This document shows, one piece after another, positions 1 to 10,831 of a stretch of 64,000 bases of DNA; position 1 is the stretch's first letter; each line of letters opens with the position of its first letter. The position numbers and the translations under genes are program-made. The DNA is from Persicaria tinctoria (Eukaryota; Streptophyta; Magnoliopsida; Caryophyllales; Polygonaceae). Below the pieces are notes generated by a model that did not search any database, was not told the origin of the DNA, and saw only the letters and a program-made list of their open reading frames with translations. The stretch covers positions 17,197,001-17,261,000 of the forward strand of contig JBANSL010000019.1 of the NCBI GenBank assembly GCA_037127255.1, given 5' to 3'.

Positions 1-1095
1 ATGTAACGAAATTATAGTTCGTCTTTGGCAATGATCATTTTATTTTTTCTGTCTGAAGAGTCTATAAGGCGATGAATAATACTCTAGAAGGGGGGGGGTG
101 AATAGAGTATGGACGATTTTCGCAACAATAGAAATTTAGTGCAACTTGTCAAGACCTTGATATAGGCTATCAGGACTTGACAAAGTAAAATCGAATATGA
201 TAATGTAAAAGCGGAATATAAAAGATGAACACACGAATTGTTAACTAGGGTTATCCAACCCGTAGGATTCAAACACTTCTTATTTCACTTCTCTTGAGCC
301 TAGAACTTCCTAGAGAAACTTCCCTTTCTCTATACAAAGCTTCACCGCTTCTATTCTAGCTCTCAACCTTACAAGTGAAATAAAAGCTCACACCACACAC
401 CAAGTGTGCTTTGATCGAGTATGAAAACTCTAAGTGTAAAATGAATGACTTGTACAATAAGTGCTAGTGTTTCTCTCAACTCTTAAACAATGATCAACAA
501 CTAGGCTTTTCGAGAATGTAAGAGAAACTTGATGAATGCTTTAGGATGCTATGATTGCTTGAGTGCTTGCTTGGTTAACTTTCATCCTTCTTAGCCTTCG
601 TCTTTTTATAGTTGGAACACTTGTAGAGCTTCTTGGAGGGAGACCGTTTGAAATTCAAATCCTTTCCAAGATGTTTGAATTCTTTCCGAAAATGATCCTT
701 TGTGTGCCTTCCAAGATTGTTCTTTCAACTTTCTTCATGATCAAGTATGATCAACTAAGGATCGGTTCTTTCCTTATATGAAAAATGAAATCCTAAAAGA
801 ACATGCATAATGTATCTAGCACATAAAATGGGTTAGATGAGAAACACATATATAAATCAAGTAAGTCCAAACCACATCTCATAGCCCAATAAAAAGCTCA
901 TGATAATTTAGGCTCAACAAGGTTGGCCTCGGATTCTTTCCTGTGAGAGAACAATTCAAATAGAAATATATACGTGATATTCCAAATCATTTTAGTCTAG
1001 GTTTCAAGACCTTGAAACCCAGCCGTTTGTCTTTCATCATCCTTTAGATCACCTGCACGTTAGGTCTCAAGATCTTACAATCAAGGTGGAGTCTT
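1..1095 (-). repeat. Probable partial 3' LTR of the copia element
   Basis: This stretch lies beyond the polypurine tract at 1096-1109 in the direction of the element and has no coding capacity. It contains a run of nine or more G followed by TGAATAG near 90-105, a word common in plant LTR sequences, and two copies of the palindromic word TCAAGACCTTGA (149-160, 1004-1015) that also recurs inside the element. The outer end is outside the window. Confidence 0.5.
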
Positions 1096-1399
1096 CAATC
1101 TCCCCCTTGATGGAAGACAAACCTTGTTTCAGTATTCATAATATAGTTCCAGCAATCATTATAATGATATAAGCATATTATATAATATGAGCATAAAATG
1201 TTTGGATCATCTAAGTTTTAAAACAACAAGCACTTAACCAACCAGTGCCAAAACGCAGCAACCGAAACATTCTTCCCCTTTTTGTCTTCCAACAAAAGGG
1301 CAGAGAGGTGAAAATGTCTGAAACATCAACCAAAAACACCAACCAAAAGACCAGGAGTTTTAAAAGACGAGCAGTAAAAGAAGAGTTTTTAGAAAGTAG

Positions 1400-1640
1400 A
1401 GCAAAGAGGGTGGGAGATCAAGGCCTTGAGTCAGAATCCCCATCTGCAGCCTTCTTCTTTGCTCCTTTGAGCCTTCTTGCCTTTCTTGGCAGAGGATGGC
1501 CCAGCAGCAGAGGATGTGCCAGGGGCGCCAGGAGCATTAGGATCTTCAGGAGGGGCAATGCCAGCGCCTTCCTCAGCCCATTCGCCGAAGGTGGGGTACT
1601 GCTTGTTGGATTAGACCGAGAGGAGGGAGGGATTAAAAAG
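1400..1640 (-). pseudogene. Possible remnant of a third ORF between pol and the 3' LTR
   Basis: Read on the minus strand, 1640-1400 encodes a proline, alanine, glycine and serine rich stretch (with EWAEEG and PEDPNAPG) followed by a lysine-rich tail and a stop close to the word at 1418-1429. Sireviruses often carry an extra, env-like ORF here, so the position suggests such a remnant. The reading frame is short and disrupted and I cannot match it to a family. The plus-strand ORF over the same bases looks like a shadow. Confidence 0.3.
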
Positions 1641-1999
1641 CTACAACACTGGAAACTGAATCGTTTCTCAATATTTTCAAATGGGCAAGTACAGATTCAT
1701 TAACTCACATGAATAGTAAGTAATGATGATCTGATTTTTCTAAACCCAAAGTGTCACATCTACTTGCAAAAATTAAAGAGATTTGGAATAATTTTAAAAA
1801 GGGAACTAAAATATGTGAAAACCGATATTTGAAAGTGGTAAATAAAATCAAAAGACACTCTTGTTGAATATCCATAAGATACTAACAGAGTTTGATCCAA
1901 TATAATTTTATTCGGATGATCATCTCGGATCCCTATGAAGTCAAGGCCTTGAGATGTCATTTGAATTCTGAACTTTCATATAGGGAGTAATTACTCCCC

Positions 2000-3751
2000 C
2001 TAAGAAAGTGCTTCCCTATTAAGCATACCCAACTCCAGTCTAATAAAATTGAAACGATCTTCAGGGAGTGGTTTAGTAAAAATATCAGCTAACTGAAAAT
2101 CAGTGGATATGAAGGATATTGATACATCACCTTTCTCCACATGATCTCTTATAAAATGATGTCTCACATCAATGTGCTTGGTTCTCGAGTGCTGCACTGG
2201 ATTTTTAGTGATGGAAATAGCACTAGTATTATCACACAATATCGGAATACCTTTAAGATCAATTCCAAGGTCTCTAAGTTGTTGTGCTATCCAAAGAATC
2301 TGAGAGCAACATGCACCAGCAGCAATGTACTCGGCTTCTGCAGTTGATAAGGCCACTGAATTTCGTTTCTTAGAGTGCCAACTTATCAAGGAGGATCCTA
2401 GGAGTTGGCAACAACCAGAAGTGCTTTTTCTATCAACCTTGTAGCCTGCAAAATCTGCATCTGAGTAGCCTGTTAAATGAAAGTTACTCTGTTTGGGATA
2501 CCAGAGCCCAAGGTCTTGAGATCCATTTAGGTATCTGAAAATTCTTTTCACAGCAATAAGGTGAGACTCTTTGGGGTCACTTTGGAATCGAGCACACATA
2601 CAGACATTGAACATTATATCAGGTCTGCTAGCAGTAAGGTATAGGAGAGAACCAATCATACCTCTGTACTCTTTTTGGTTCACATTCTTACCATTCTTAT
2701 CTTGATCAAGGGAGAGAGTGGAGCTCATAGGGGTCTTTGCTACCTTTGATTGTTCCATTTTGTATTTCTTTAGTAGATCCCTGGTGTATTTCCCTTGATT
2801 CAGAAAGATACCCTTACTTGTTTGAAGAACTTGTAAACCGAGGAAGAAGTTTAATTCTCCCATGAGACTCATTTCAAATTCTCTGCACATAATTTCAGAA
2901 AACTCCTTGCAGAGGGAATTGTTAGTAGCACCAAATAATATATCATCTACATATATTTGAACAATCAAAAGATAATTTCCACGAGTCTTGATGAAGAGAG
3001 TTTTATCAATCAATCCTCTTTGAAAACCATTTTCAAGAAGGTATTTGGACAATCTTTCATACCAAGCTCTTGGGGCTTGTTTGAGACCATAGAGAGCTTT
3101 GTCCAATTTATACACATGATTAGGAAATTCTTCACTTTCAAAACCTGGTGGTTGAGCAACATAAACCTCTTCTTCTAAGAACCCATTTAGGAATGCACAT
3201 TTGACATCCATTTGAAATAGCTTGATACCCATAAAAGATGCAAAAGCAAGTAATATTCGTATAGCTTCTGACCTTGCTACGGGAGCAAATGTCTCCTCGT
3301 AGTCTATACCTTCTTCTTGATTGTATCCTTGAGCAACAAGTCTTGCTTTGTTTCGAACGATCTTGCCTGCTTCATCCAGTTTATTCCGAAACACCCATCT
3401 ATTTCCTATGACTGATTGGTGTTGTGGTCTGGGTTGAAGAGTCCATACCTTGTTCCTTTCAAACTCATTTAGCTCATTTTGCATGGCAGTGATCCAGTCC
3501 GAGTCCTTGAGTGCTTCAGCTGGGGTTTTTGGTTCTACAAGAGAAACAAAAGCATAGAAGGCACAAAGATTCTTTAATCTAGATCGAGTTTGTACCCCAG
3601 ATGATGGATCTGATATGATATCTTGAGCTGAGTGTGAAGAGGCATGTTTGAATTTTCGTAGCTTTGGACCCTGATCGTTCGAAATAGTAGCAGGTCTCTC
3701 TTCAAGGTCTTGAGAGATAATTTGAGTGTTGGATTCTTCAATGACTGAATC
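2000..3751 (-). CDS. pol: copia pol, C-terminal part: reverse transcriptase and RNase H
   Basis: This is the copia reverse transcriptase, opening with the typical NKVWTLQPRP and KARLVAQGYNQ blocks and carrying the catalytic YVDD about 175 codons after the Met at 3484. RNase H follows, with its acidic residues in YSDADFAG, STAEAEYIA and CDNTSAI and the C-terminal HIDVRHHFIRD block. It is in the same frame as the integrase ORF to its right. A single amber codon (3752-3754) separates the two, and 3485-3751 is open between that stop and the Met at 3484. The stop codon at 2000-2002 lies inside a purine tract. It looks nearly intact, so the element may have been active recently. Confidence 0.92.
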   Translation of the reverse strand, partial: DSVIEESNTQIISQDLEERPATISNDQGPKLRKFKHASSHSAQDIISDPSSGVQTRSRLKNLCAFYAFVSLVEPKTPAEALKDSDWITAMQNELNEFERNKVWTLQPRPQHQSVIGNRWVFRNKLDEAGKIVRNKARLVAQGYNQEEGIDYEETFAPVARSEAIRILLAFASFMGIKLFQMDVKCAFLNGFLEEEVYVAQPPGFESEEFPNHVYKLDKALYGLKQAPRAWYERLSKYLLENGFQRGLIDKTLFIKTRGNYLLIVQIYVDDILFGATNNSLCKEFSEIMCREFEMSLMGELNFFLGLQVLQTSKGIFLNQGKYTRDLLKKYKMEQSKVAKTPMSSTLSLDQDKNGKNVNQKEYRGMIGSLLYLTASRPDIMFNVCMCARFQSDPKESHLIAVKRIFRYLNGSQDLGLWYPKQSNFHLTGYSDADFAGYKVDRKSTSGCCQLLGSSLISWHSKKRNSVALSTAEAEYIAAGACCSQILWIAQQLRDLGIDLKGIPILCDNTSAISITKNPVQHSRTKHIDVRHHFIRDHVEKGDVSISFISTDFQLADIFTKPLPEDRFNFIRLELGMLNREALS

Positions 3752-5221
3752 CTAATTCTGTAATCCCTTCTCAAGGTCTTGAGATAGCTCGTTGGTATCT
3801 TGGATTTGTTCTTGCATGTTTCTTTCTTGGTTCTGCTTATTTCCAGCCTTGTCCTCTTCTTCTCCATCCGAATCATGATGATTTAGATTGAGATCTGCAA
3901 AACCTTCACTTAACACACCATTGTTGCTTTCGTCGAATACCACATGGATACTCTCCTCAACAATTTTGGTGCGCTTGTTATAAACTCTATAAGCTTTGCT
4001 AATAGTAGAATAACCAAGGAAGATGCCTTCATCACTACGTGCGTCAAATTTTCCAAGGTTATCTTTGCCATTGTTATGAACAAAGCAAGTGCATCCAAAA
4101 GGTTTGAAGTAGGAAATGCTAGGCTTTCTTCCTTTGAAAAGTTCATAAGGAGTCTTTTTCAAAATAGGGCGAATTAAGCATCGATTCAAAATGTAGTTGG
4201 TTGTATTAACAGCCTCAGCCCAGTAGATTTTTGGCAAACCATTTTCCAAAAGCATTGTCCTAAACATGTCCTCCAAAGTGCAGTTCTTTCGTTCCACAAC
4301 TCCGTTTTGTTGAGGAGTTCTAGGTGCTGAAAAGTTGTGTGAAATTCCATATTTAGCACAGAACAAATCAAATTTTAGTTGATCAAATTCTCTACCATGA
4401 TCACTCCTAATGGAGACAATAGGTATGTTTTTCAAGGTCTGCAACTCTTTGCAAAGTTTAGAAAACTCGAGCAAAGCCTCTGATTTTTCTCTTAAAAAGG
4501 AAATCCATGTAAAACGAGAGAAATCATCAATAATAACCAGGATGTATTGTTTACCCTTTGGAGATTTGACACGCATAGGTCCACACAAATCCATATGTAA
4601 CAACTCAAGAGGGCGAGAGGAACTTACAACCTTTTTAGGTTTGAAGGAACTGTGTGTCTGTTTTCCTCTTGTGCATGCATTGCATAGATCTTCTTTCTTG
4701 AAGTTCAGATCAGGCAATCCTCTAACAAGATCTCTTGTTTTAAGTTTATTGAGGGTGTGTATGCTTACATGACCTAGTCTTCTATGCCATAGGATGGGGT
4801 CTTCTGTCAAGACCCTGAGACACTTGAGTTTTGTACCTGTAATATGGTTAGCATTTACAGCATAAGTGTTGTTGTGCCTGTGAGCAGTGAGGATTAGATC
4901 ATCAGTCTCTTCATTCCTGACTTCACACTTGTGTTTGTCAAAGCCAACTTTGTTTCCTTTGTCACACAATTGAGAGACACTTAAGAGGTTATACTTTAAT
5001 CCATCAACAAGATAAACATCCTTAATGCAACTTTCAGAATTACCAATATTACCAATACCAATAATGTTGCACTTCCATTTATCACCAAGAGTAATTGTTC
5101 CAGTGGTTTGTTCCTTAAGATCTTGAAATAGAGATTTGTTTCCACTCATTTGTCGTGAGCATCCACTGTCCATTATCCATTTTGGCTTTTTGCTCTTGAT
5201 GATATCCTGCAATACCAACAT
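3752..5221 (-). CDS. pol: copia pol, N-terminal part: protease and integrase
   Basis: The aspartic protease signature WIMDSGCS is near residue 17. The integrase follows with an HHCC zinc finger (HRRLGHVS to CNACTRGK, about residues 145-190), the core acidic residues in HMDLCGPM and SDHGREFD, and VVERKN for the final glutamate. The ATG at 5221 overlaps the gag stop as TGATG and lies in the -1 frame relative to gag, so pol would need frameshifting or re-initiation, unless an old indel split a single polyprotein. The ORF ends at one in-frame TAG, after which the frame continues into RT. Confidence 0.92.
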   Translation of the reverse strand: MLVLQDIIKSKKPKWIMDSGCSRQMSGNKSLFQDLKEQTTGTITLGDKWKCNIIGIGNIGNSESCIKDVYLVDGLKYNLLSVSQLCDKGNKVGFDKHKCEVRNEETDDLILTAHRHNNTYAVNANHITGTKLKCLRVLTEDPILWHRRLGHVSIHTLNKLKTRDLVRGLPDLNFKKEDLCNACTRGKQTHSSFKPKKVVSSSRPLELLHMDLCGPMRVKSPKGKQYILVIIDDFSRFTWISFLREKSEALLEFSKLCKELQTLKNIPIVSIRSDHGREFDQLKFDLFCAKYGISHNFSAPRTPQQNGVVERKNCTLEDMFRTMLLENGLPKIYWAEAVNTTNYILNRCLIRPILKKTPYELFKGRKPSISYFKPFGCTCFVHNNGKDNLGKFDARSDEGIFLGYSTISKAYRVYNKRTKIVEESIHVVFDESNNGVLSEGFADLNLNHHDSDGEEEDKAGNKQNQERNMQEQIQDTNELSQDLEKGLQN

Positions 5222-7005
5222 CAACCTTTCCGGCTAGACCAATACATAGTTTTAGATTCATAATGAGGATAGACCATGTTGGGTAGTCTTGTCCCCTTAG
5301 GAACCCAAACTTGTTTTATCTGTTCATTAAGTCGAACTGGAAATGTATTTCTAATGATGTAGGGATCCTTTCTCCTATATGGACAAGTTTCTCTAACATG
5401 CCCTTTCTTACAACAGTGGAAGCAAGTAGGTGAACGCCAATAGCCTTTAGCTTTAACAAAAGTGGTACTAGGTTTCTTTGGAAAATTCTTGTTGTATCCA
5501 ATACCACTTCTATTAATAGAGAGTTGTTGGTCACCCAACATCTTATCAAGATTAGCTTTAGATCTGGTGAATTGAATGAGTGAAGTCTGCTGGTCTTGAC
5601 ACTTATCGGTTAGCTTTGCCTTCTCTTTCTCTAAATCCTCATTACGATTCTTTAGAGAGGAGAGGCTTTGCCTGAGATCAGAATTTTCTGAGCTCAAGGT
5701 CTTGACTTTAATGTCAAGGGCCGACCGAGATGTTTCAAGATTTTTCATTTCCAGCAACATATCACTAATACATTTCTGTTGATCTATCAGCTTTTCCTTC
5801 AAGGTGTTGATTTCACTGTTGTAAGCATCTTCATTAGAAATCATATTTCTTAGGACTTCAGAAAGAACATCGGGGGGACTAGACATTAGGTTTCTTACCA
5901 CTTGTTCAAGGTCTTGAGTCTGTGATCCTTCGTGTTCAGCCATAAGAAAAAGATTTGCCTGTTCTTTTTCGGTGTTTGAGTCACATGATGAATCTGAGTC
6001 ACTCCAGGTTGCAAGCATAGCCTTTTTCTTTTGTTCATATTTCTTGAACTTATTTCTTTTCTTCATAGGACACTCCTTTACGAGATGATCTGTCTCGCCA
6101 CACTCAAAACATGTTAGCACTTTTGGCTTCTTTGACATGTTGGGAGACTTGCTTTTTAATCTAGATGAATCAGTATTTTCACGGTTGGAAAATTGTTTTT
6201 TCATCTTCAGAATTCGAGCTAATCCCCGTGTGATGAGAGCAAAGGGATCATCTTCGTCGTCTGATTCATTACTCTCAGATTGTGAGTGATCTTTCTTAGC
6301 TTTGAGAGCAAGGTTCTTTGCTGTTGAGGGTACTTCTCCATCTTCCTCGTTTAATATCATCTCATGAGTAATAAGTTTTCCGAGAAGATCATCTAATGGT
6401 AGTGTAGAGAGATCTTGAGCTTCCTCAATTGCAGTAACCTTGGGACCCCACTTGATTTTTGGGAGGCTCCTTAGAACGTTTCGAACCCTTTCTGGGTTGG
6501 AGAAGGTTTTTCCAAGTGAGTCGAGGTTGTTTACAATCTGAGTGAATCTTGTAAACATCTCTTTTACTGTCTCATCAGGATTCATCTTGAATAGCTCGTA
6601 TTGCCTAAGAAAGATATTAATCTTACTCTCTTTGACTTGACTGGTGCCCTCATAAGTAACTATAAGCTTGTCCCAAATTTCCTTGGCACTTTTGCAAGCT
6701 GAGACTCGGTTAAACTCATTAGCATCGAGAGCGCAGTACAGTAGATTCATAGCTTTGTAGTACTTAGCAATGTTTTCAAGATCAGCCTGATCGTAATCAG
6801 ATTCAGTTTTATCAACTTGCTTTCCATCGACAGTCTTTTTTGGAACGTGTGGTCCATTCTTGACCAGGCCCCATAGCTCAAGGTATTGATCAATGATGAA
6901 CATTTCCATCAGTGATCTCCAGTGGACAAAGTTATTGCCACGGAAAAGTGGAGGTGTATTGGTTGACCTTCCTTGAGCAAAACCTCCATCACATATGGTA
7001 GACAT
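5221..7005 (-). CDS. gag: copia gag with two CCHC zinc knuckles
   Basis: This 594-residue capsid/nucleocapsid protein opens with FRGNNFVHWRSLME, the copia gag N-terminal block, followed by a UBN2-type gag domain (about residues 80-215). Two CCHC knuckles are visible: CFECGETDHLVKEC near residue 299 and CFHCCKKGHVRETC near 527. A long coiled coil (about 385-490, with repeated LEK/LKN heptads) lies between them. Gags this long with a coiled coil are typical of Sirevirus-type copia elements. The ATG at 7003-7005 is the first in frame, and the C-terminus overlaps the pol start by one base. Confidence 0.9.
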   Translation of the reverse strand: MSTICDGGFAQGRSTNTPPLFRGNNFVHWRSLMEMFIIDQYLELWGLVKNGPHVPKKTVDGKQVDKTESDYDQADLENIAKYYKAMNLLYCALDANEFNRVSACKSAKEIWDKLIVTYEGTSQVKESKINIFLRQYELFKMNPDETVKEMFTRFTQIVNNLDSLGKTFSNPERVRNVLRSLPKIKWGPKVTAIEEAQDLSTLPLDDLLGKLITHEMILNEEDGEVPSTAKNLALKAKKDHSQSESNESDDEDDPFALITRGLARILKMKKQFSNRENTDSSRLKSKSPNMSKKPKVLTCFECGETDHLVKECPMKKRNKFKKYEQKKKAMLATWSDSDSSCDSNTEKEQANLFLMAEHEGSQTQDLEQVVRNLMSSPPDVLSEVLRNMISNEDAYNSEINTLKEKLIDQQKCISDMLLEMKNLETSRSALDIKVKTLSSENSDLRQSLSSLKNRNEDLEKEKAKLTDKCQDQQTSLIQFTRSKANLDKMLGDQQLSINRSGIGYNKNFPKKPSTTFVKAKGYWRSPTCFHCCKKGHVRETCPYRRKDPYIIRNTFPVRLNEQIKQVWVPKGTRLPNMVYPHYESKTMYWSSRKG

Positions 7006-9469
7006 ACTGAAAACTCACAAGATTGTTAAATCAAAACAATGGTCTTCCCTATCTTTGCTTTCAAAACATTTAAAACGACCCTTGATGTTCTCCAACGCCT
7101 TCGGAACTTCTTCACTATGATCTCTATACTTGCAACTTAGGTCTGATCCATCGTATACAAACGAGAGGCACCAGCCGCCACAATACATAGGGCGGTTAGT
7201 TCAATTAAGAACAAGCAACTGACAGCACGAAATAAAAGACCACTTTACACTAAAGATTCATTGACCATAAAACGGTATGAACCAAATAGTCCAAAGGAGA
7301 GTAATATAGACTATTTAAATGTGAATTATGAAATACAAAAAAGACACTTGACTCAACTTGGAGATTGTTTAAGTTAGGAAGAATAATGGATGTGAGTGAT
7401 AAATCACTCTAGGAAATTATATTCCGAAATGAGACTGGAATATAATTATGACTAACTTATTTACGATCACCGTCTTATAAATAATTGTATAACTTTAAAC
7501 TTACAACTAGTATTTAACCAATGACCTCTAATAATAAGATCTGTATATTTAATCTGTACTAAACGGGTCCGTTCGGATTTTATTCTTATATCAAGTATAT
7601 CGAACGGGTCTGCTCGGATTTTCTTTTAGTATCAAGTGTACCGAACGGGTCCGCTCGGATTTTCTTATCGATCAATTTCACTGAACGGGTCCACTCAGTG
7701 GATCATTTCCGGGTCCGGAAACGTAGCTTCATGAAACTGGATAGGAAGCGCTCATCTTCCTTGTTTATAATAATATGTATTTTATATAAATTGGAAGCGC
7801 TCATCTTCCATATTTAAGTTATAATATCGTTTATATACTTAATTAGGAAGCGCGCATCTTCCTTAACTTTAATTTATAATATTCACATTCTATAATACAC
7901 TTAACTACGATTCCAAAATTCATAACTTATGTATACATATTTATATATTTTATAAGGACTAGGTTCAAAAGATAACCTGAGTCCACACCGAACTAGTATG
8001 CGACCAAGTCCGGAAATGAAGTGAATAAACGACAATTATGGATATGAAAACGGATATATCACATAATTAAACTTAGCATGAAGAGAGAATAATAAATCAT
8101 GTTTTCTGGGAATATGGGCACATAATGTCATTTATATAACTTAAATAATCTTTCAAAATAACATTACCCATTTAACATGCCAAAATAGATTATCAATTTA
8201 ATAAATCACACAAACGGATGGATTGTAATTTATTTAACGCAATTTGACATGATTCAACTGTAGAAAACACTAGACATGAAAGCACGCAAATGAGCATAGA
8301 AAGCTCGGAATATCACTTGCCTCTCTTGACGTTCCTGAATCGCGAGGAAAATATAAGATTGAGTTCGGTGACTACGGACAATTCTACACGCAAATCACAC
8401 CACACATAAGAGAAGTTGTTAGTTGGTATTTTATACGTGTAATCGACTTATTTAATTCGAACCGAAAATCGAATTAATAGAAAGTCGGTTTTCAATACCA
8501 ACACGAACCTCCTGAGTTTCTTGTGACGATGTGAGCGCGTAGGGGTCGGGAAGCGGCTGCGATTCAAAAGAATAATGACCCTAATTAGCGGTTTAAACCT
8601 AAATAAAAATTACAGACATAATCTGTAATTTTTATAATTAGAAGAGAGCAATTATTGTAAGAATAGAAATTATGGTGCGGTTTTTGCAATTTATTCTTCT
8701 TCTTCACAAAACCGTGACTGCCATATATGTTTACATTGAAGACGTCACCTTTTACTGGAATGCGACCACGGTGGTTCGACGCGGATGGCTCGATGTGGCT
8801 CGGTGGCTCTGACTTCCGTGAGTGGTGACTCCGATGGCAAGCGGCGCACTTCCGGGTGGCACGGGCGGCGTTACAGTGGTCCAGCAACGGCGGAAAAGTT
8901 GGGGTGAAATTGGGGGTTTTCGATTGGGAGTGATCTGGGACAAATTGTTTGAGGGAAAATGTTCCTAAATGAATTTAGAACCTAAAACAGTAGGTAGGAG
9001 CTTGAATTTCGGCTAACAATGGTGGGATGTCCTTCGAAAAGATCCCACTTCCCTCCTTATAACGTCGAGATTACAGTGTAAACGAAACCGATAATTGAAG
9101 GTGTCATTGAATTGTAATTGATGAGATGATTGAATGCTCGTAATCAATTTGGCAGGAAGGTCTTATCCTCCACGTCAATTTGACGAATTACAAATCCTAG
9201 GGTTTGTGAATTTGGACGGAATTGAGACTCGATTCCTCCTTTAAAACACTAATTGATTGTACATTGATTAATAGAATTGAATCTAGGATAAGTTTCGTGT
9301 TTAGAACATTTTGAATTAACATTGAATATGACAAACCTTCATGGGAAGAGTGTACGCAGGAGAGAAGAGGGGAGGAGGAAGAAGGGTTCTCCCGAACCGG
9401 GTTTTTTTAATTCGGTTTGGTCCGGTTCAACCCTATAAACTGCTTGGGTTTTATATATGTTTACAATTA
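7006..9469. other. Unassigned retroelement-like DNA without a gene
   Basis: No convincing coding sequence is present. The two tandem hairpin arrays at 7561-7862 (separate entry) suggest an old LTR or leader. A block at 8520-8950 is richer in GC than its surroundings and gives short minus-strand ORFs of no recognisable family. TTGGAGATTGTTTAAG near 7365 resembles a copia polypurine tract and LTR start in plus orientation, but no partner LTR is in view. Confidence 0.4.
7561..7862. repeat. Two adjacent arrays of short hairpin-forming tandem repeats
   Basis: Four copies of a unit containing GAACGGGTCCGCTCGGATTT occur between about 7561 and 7700, spaced 40 to 55 bases. They are followed by three copies of GGAAGCGCTCATCTTCC with an AT-rich filler (7745-7862; the third has GCGCGC). 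Each GGAAG/CTTCC pair and each CCGA/TCGG pair can form a short stem. Such arrays are typical of U3 control regions in plant LTRs. Confidence 0.7.
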
Positions 9470-10831
9470 TGACAGAGGATTTTCAGTCGCCTTAAATCCT
9501 ATCAAATATAACCGACTATCCTAACTAATGTAGTTTGGCAAGTACGGGTCGATCCCACAGAGAGTCAACGATTTGTATGCAAGTCAAGTGTGCTTCAACA
9601 AGAACAAGAAACCAAGGGGGGGATTTTGATGGTTTAAACTAACTAGCTAAGAAACAATAGTAAGCAAAACAATAAAGTAAACAGATTAAGTGAACAAATA
9701 TGAGAGAATAGCTCAGGTCAATCAATCTCAGCAATCAGGTTTGTTCATTGATCATGGAAATCAGATAGATAACTTCCTCTTGAATACTTTGTTGTGGAAA
9801 GACTAGGTCTTTTGAATCCAATTCGTTATCAAATCTAGTTAACAGGACAACCAGACCCTGAAAACCCTAATTATTAACAATCTTGAAACTATCAAGATTC
9901 AATTCAATAATCGATTAAACTTAAAGGAAATCAACAAAGACAATCGACGCGCACAACCAGTTATTGCATCAGTTGTAAATCAATTCTTTATACAAATCCC
10001 TAAATCAACCAGTTTCAGAGATTTATACTTTGCTACTCACGAATATAGATAATTCAACCAGAAATTACCTATATCTAGCTGTAGATTATCATGAAAAGGC
10101 ATCAGTTGATCAGACTAATGAAAATTCACGAAAACCCTAAATAATCTAAGCAAAGAATTGATAATATTCAACGAAGAGTATTAAGAATGGAAATCTCACA
10201 ATGAAATAGAAAACCTGAATCTTCGATTAATTTCCCCAAGCTAGAGGATTTAGTTGTTCATGGTTCAAAAGAAATCACAAAGATGTTCCAATGGTTGCCT
10301 CATGTTCGTACCTCCCCCCTCTCGAAAAAATCCAAAACAAGACTTCTATTGTCCGTCCCCACTAACGTTTCATGTCCCCCTTAATTGAAATTGCAATTAA
10401 AAATTAATTAACACAAAGAAACAGATGGTTCTTGCACTCGGAACAAAACTCGGGTGCACCAACAACTCGGTCGAGTTTCATCTTTACCCACCCGAGTTCT
10501 TCTTAAATCCAGAACTCGGTTTCCTTCAAATTACTCGGCCGAGTTTCATACTATCTTGGCCCGAGTTGTCTTGACAGTTTCACTCCTTGCAAGTGTTCAG
10601 CTCCTCTCTTTGGCTCTCTTGCTCAAGGCTCCAATTTCCATCCCATCTTCTATCATTTATACGAGCTCAGCTCCACCTTTCCACAATCACCTGAAATCAT
10701 GCACAAAACTTGTAGATTCCGACTCTAATTTAAACATATGAAAACACGAAAACTACTCTAAACTCATGCATTTTACCCTACCTAAACCCATCTAAATGCC
10801 TATATTAACACTACCTAAATGTGCATGATCA
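9470..10831 (-). mobile_element. Solo gypsy LTR
   Basis: The sequence begins TGACAGAGGATT and ends GTGCATGATCA, giving the TG...CA ends of an LTR, with imperfect 5-base flanks AATTA and ATTTA. Near the left end it has the GTCGATCCCACAGAGAG block also found in the LTR of the element at 14338-21258, and its right end resembles the start of that LTR. No primer site or polypurine tract adjoins it, so it is a solo LTR of a related family, minus orientation. A cluster of ACTCGG/CCGAGT words lies at 10446-10575; the small plus-strand ORF over it appears non-coding. Confidence 0.7.

Larger units (their letters stand above)
1..7160 (-). mobile_element. Sirevirus-like Ty1/copia retrotransposon, right (5') LTR not found
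   Basis: Gag, protease, integrase, reverse transcriptase and RNase H follow one another on the minus strand in copia order (integrase before RT). A polypurine tract, read on the minus strand as AAGGGGGAGATTG, lies at 1096-1109, so the 3' LTR should start there and continue beyond base 1. Another purine run (AGGGGGAG) coincides with the pol stop near 1994-2001. Upstream of gag, 7140-7160 holds only a degraded match to the usual initiator-Met primer site, and no second LTR copy is visible to the right. The CCHC-plus-coiled-coil gag and the space between pol and the 3' LTR fit Sireviruses; the lineage is an inference. Confidence 0.85.

Noticed and set aside
1245..1703. Plus-strand ORF of 152 codons
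   Set aside because: Composition and repeats fit the minus-strand element remnant better; no family pattern.
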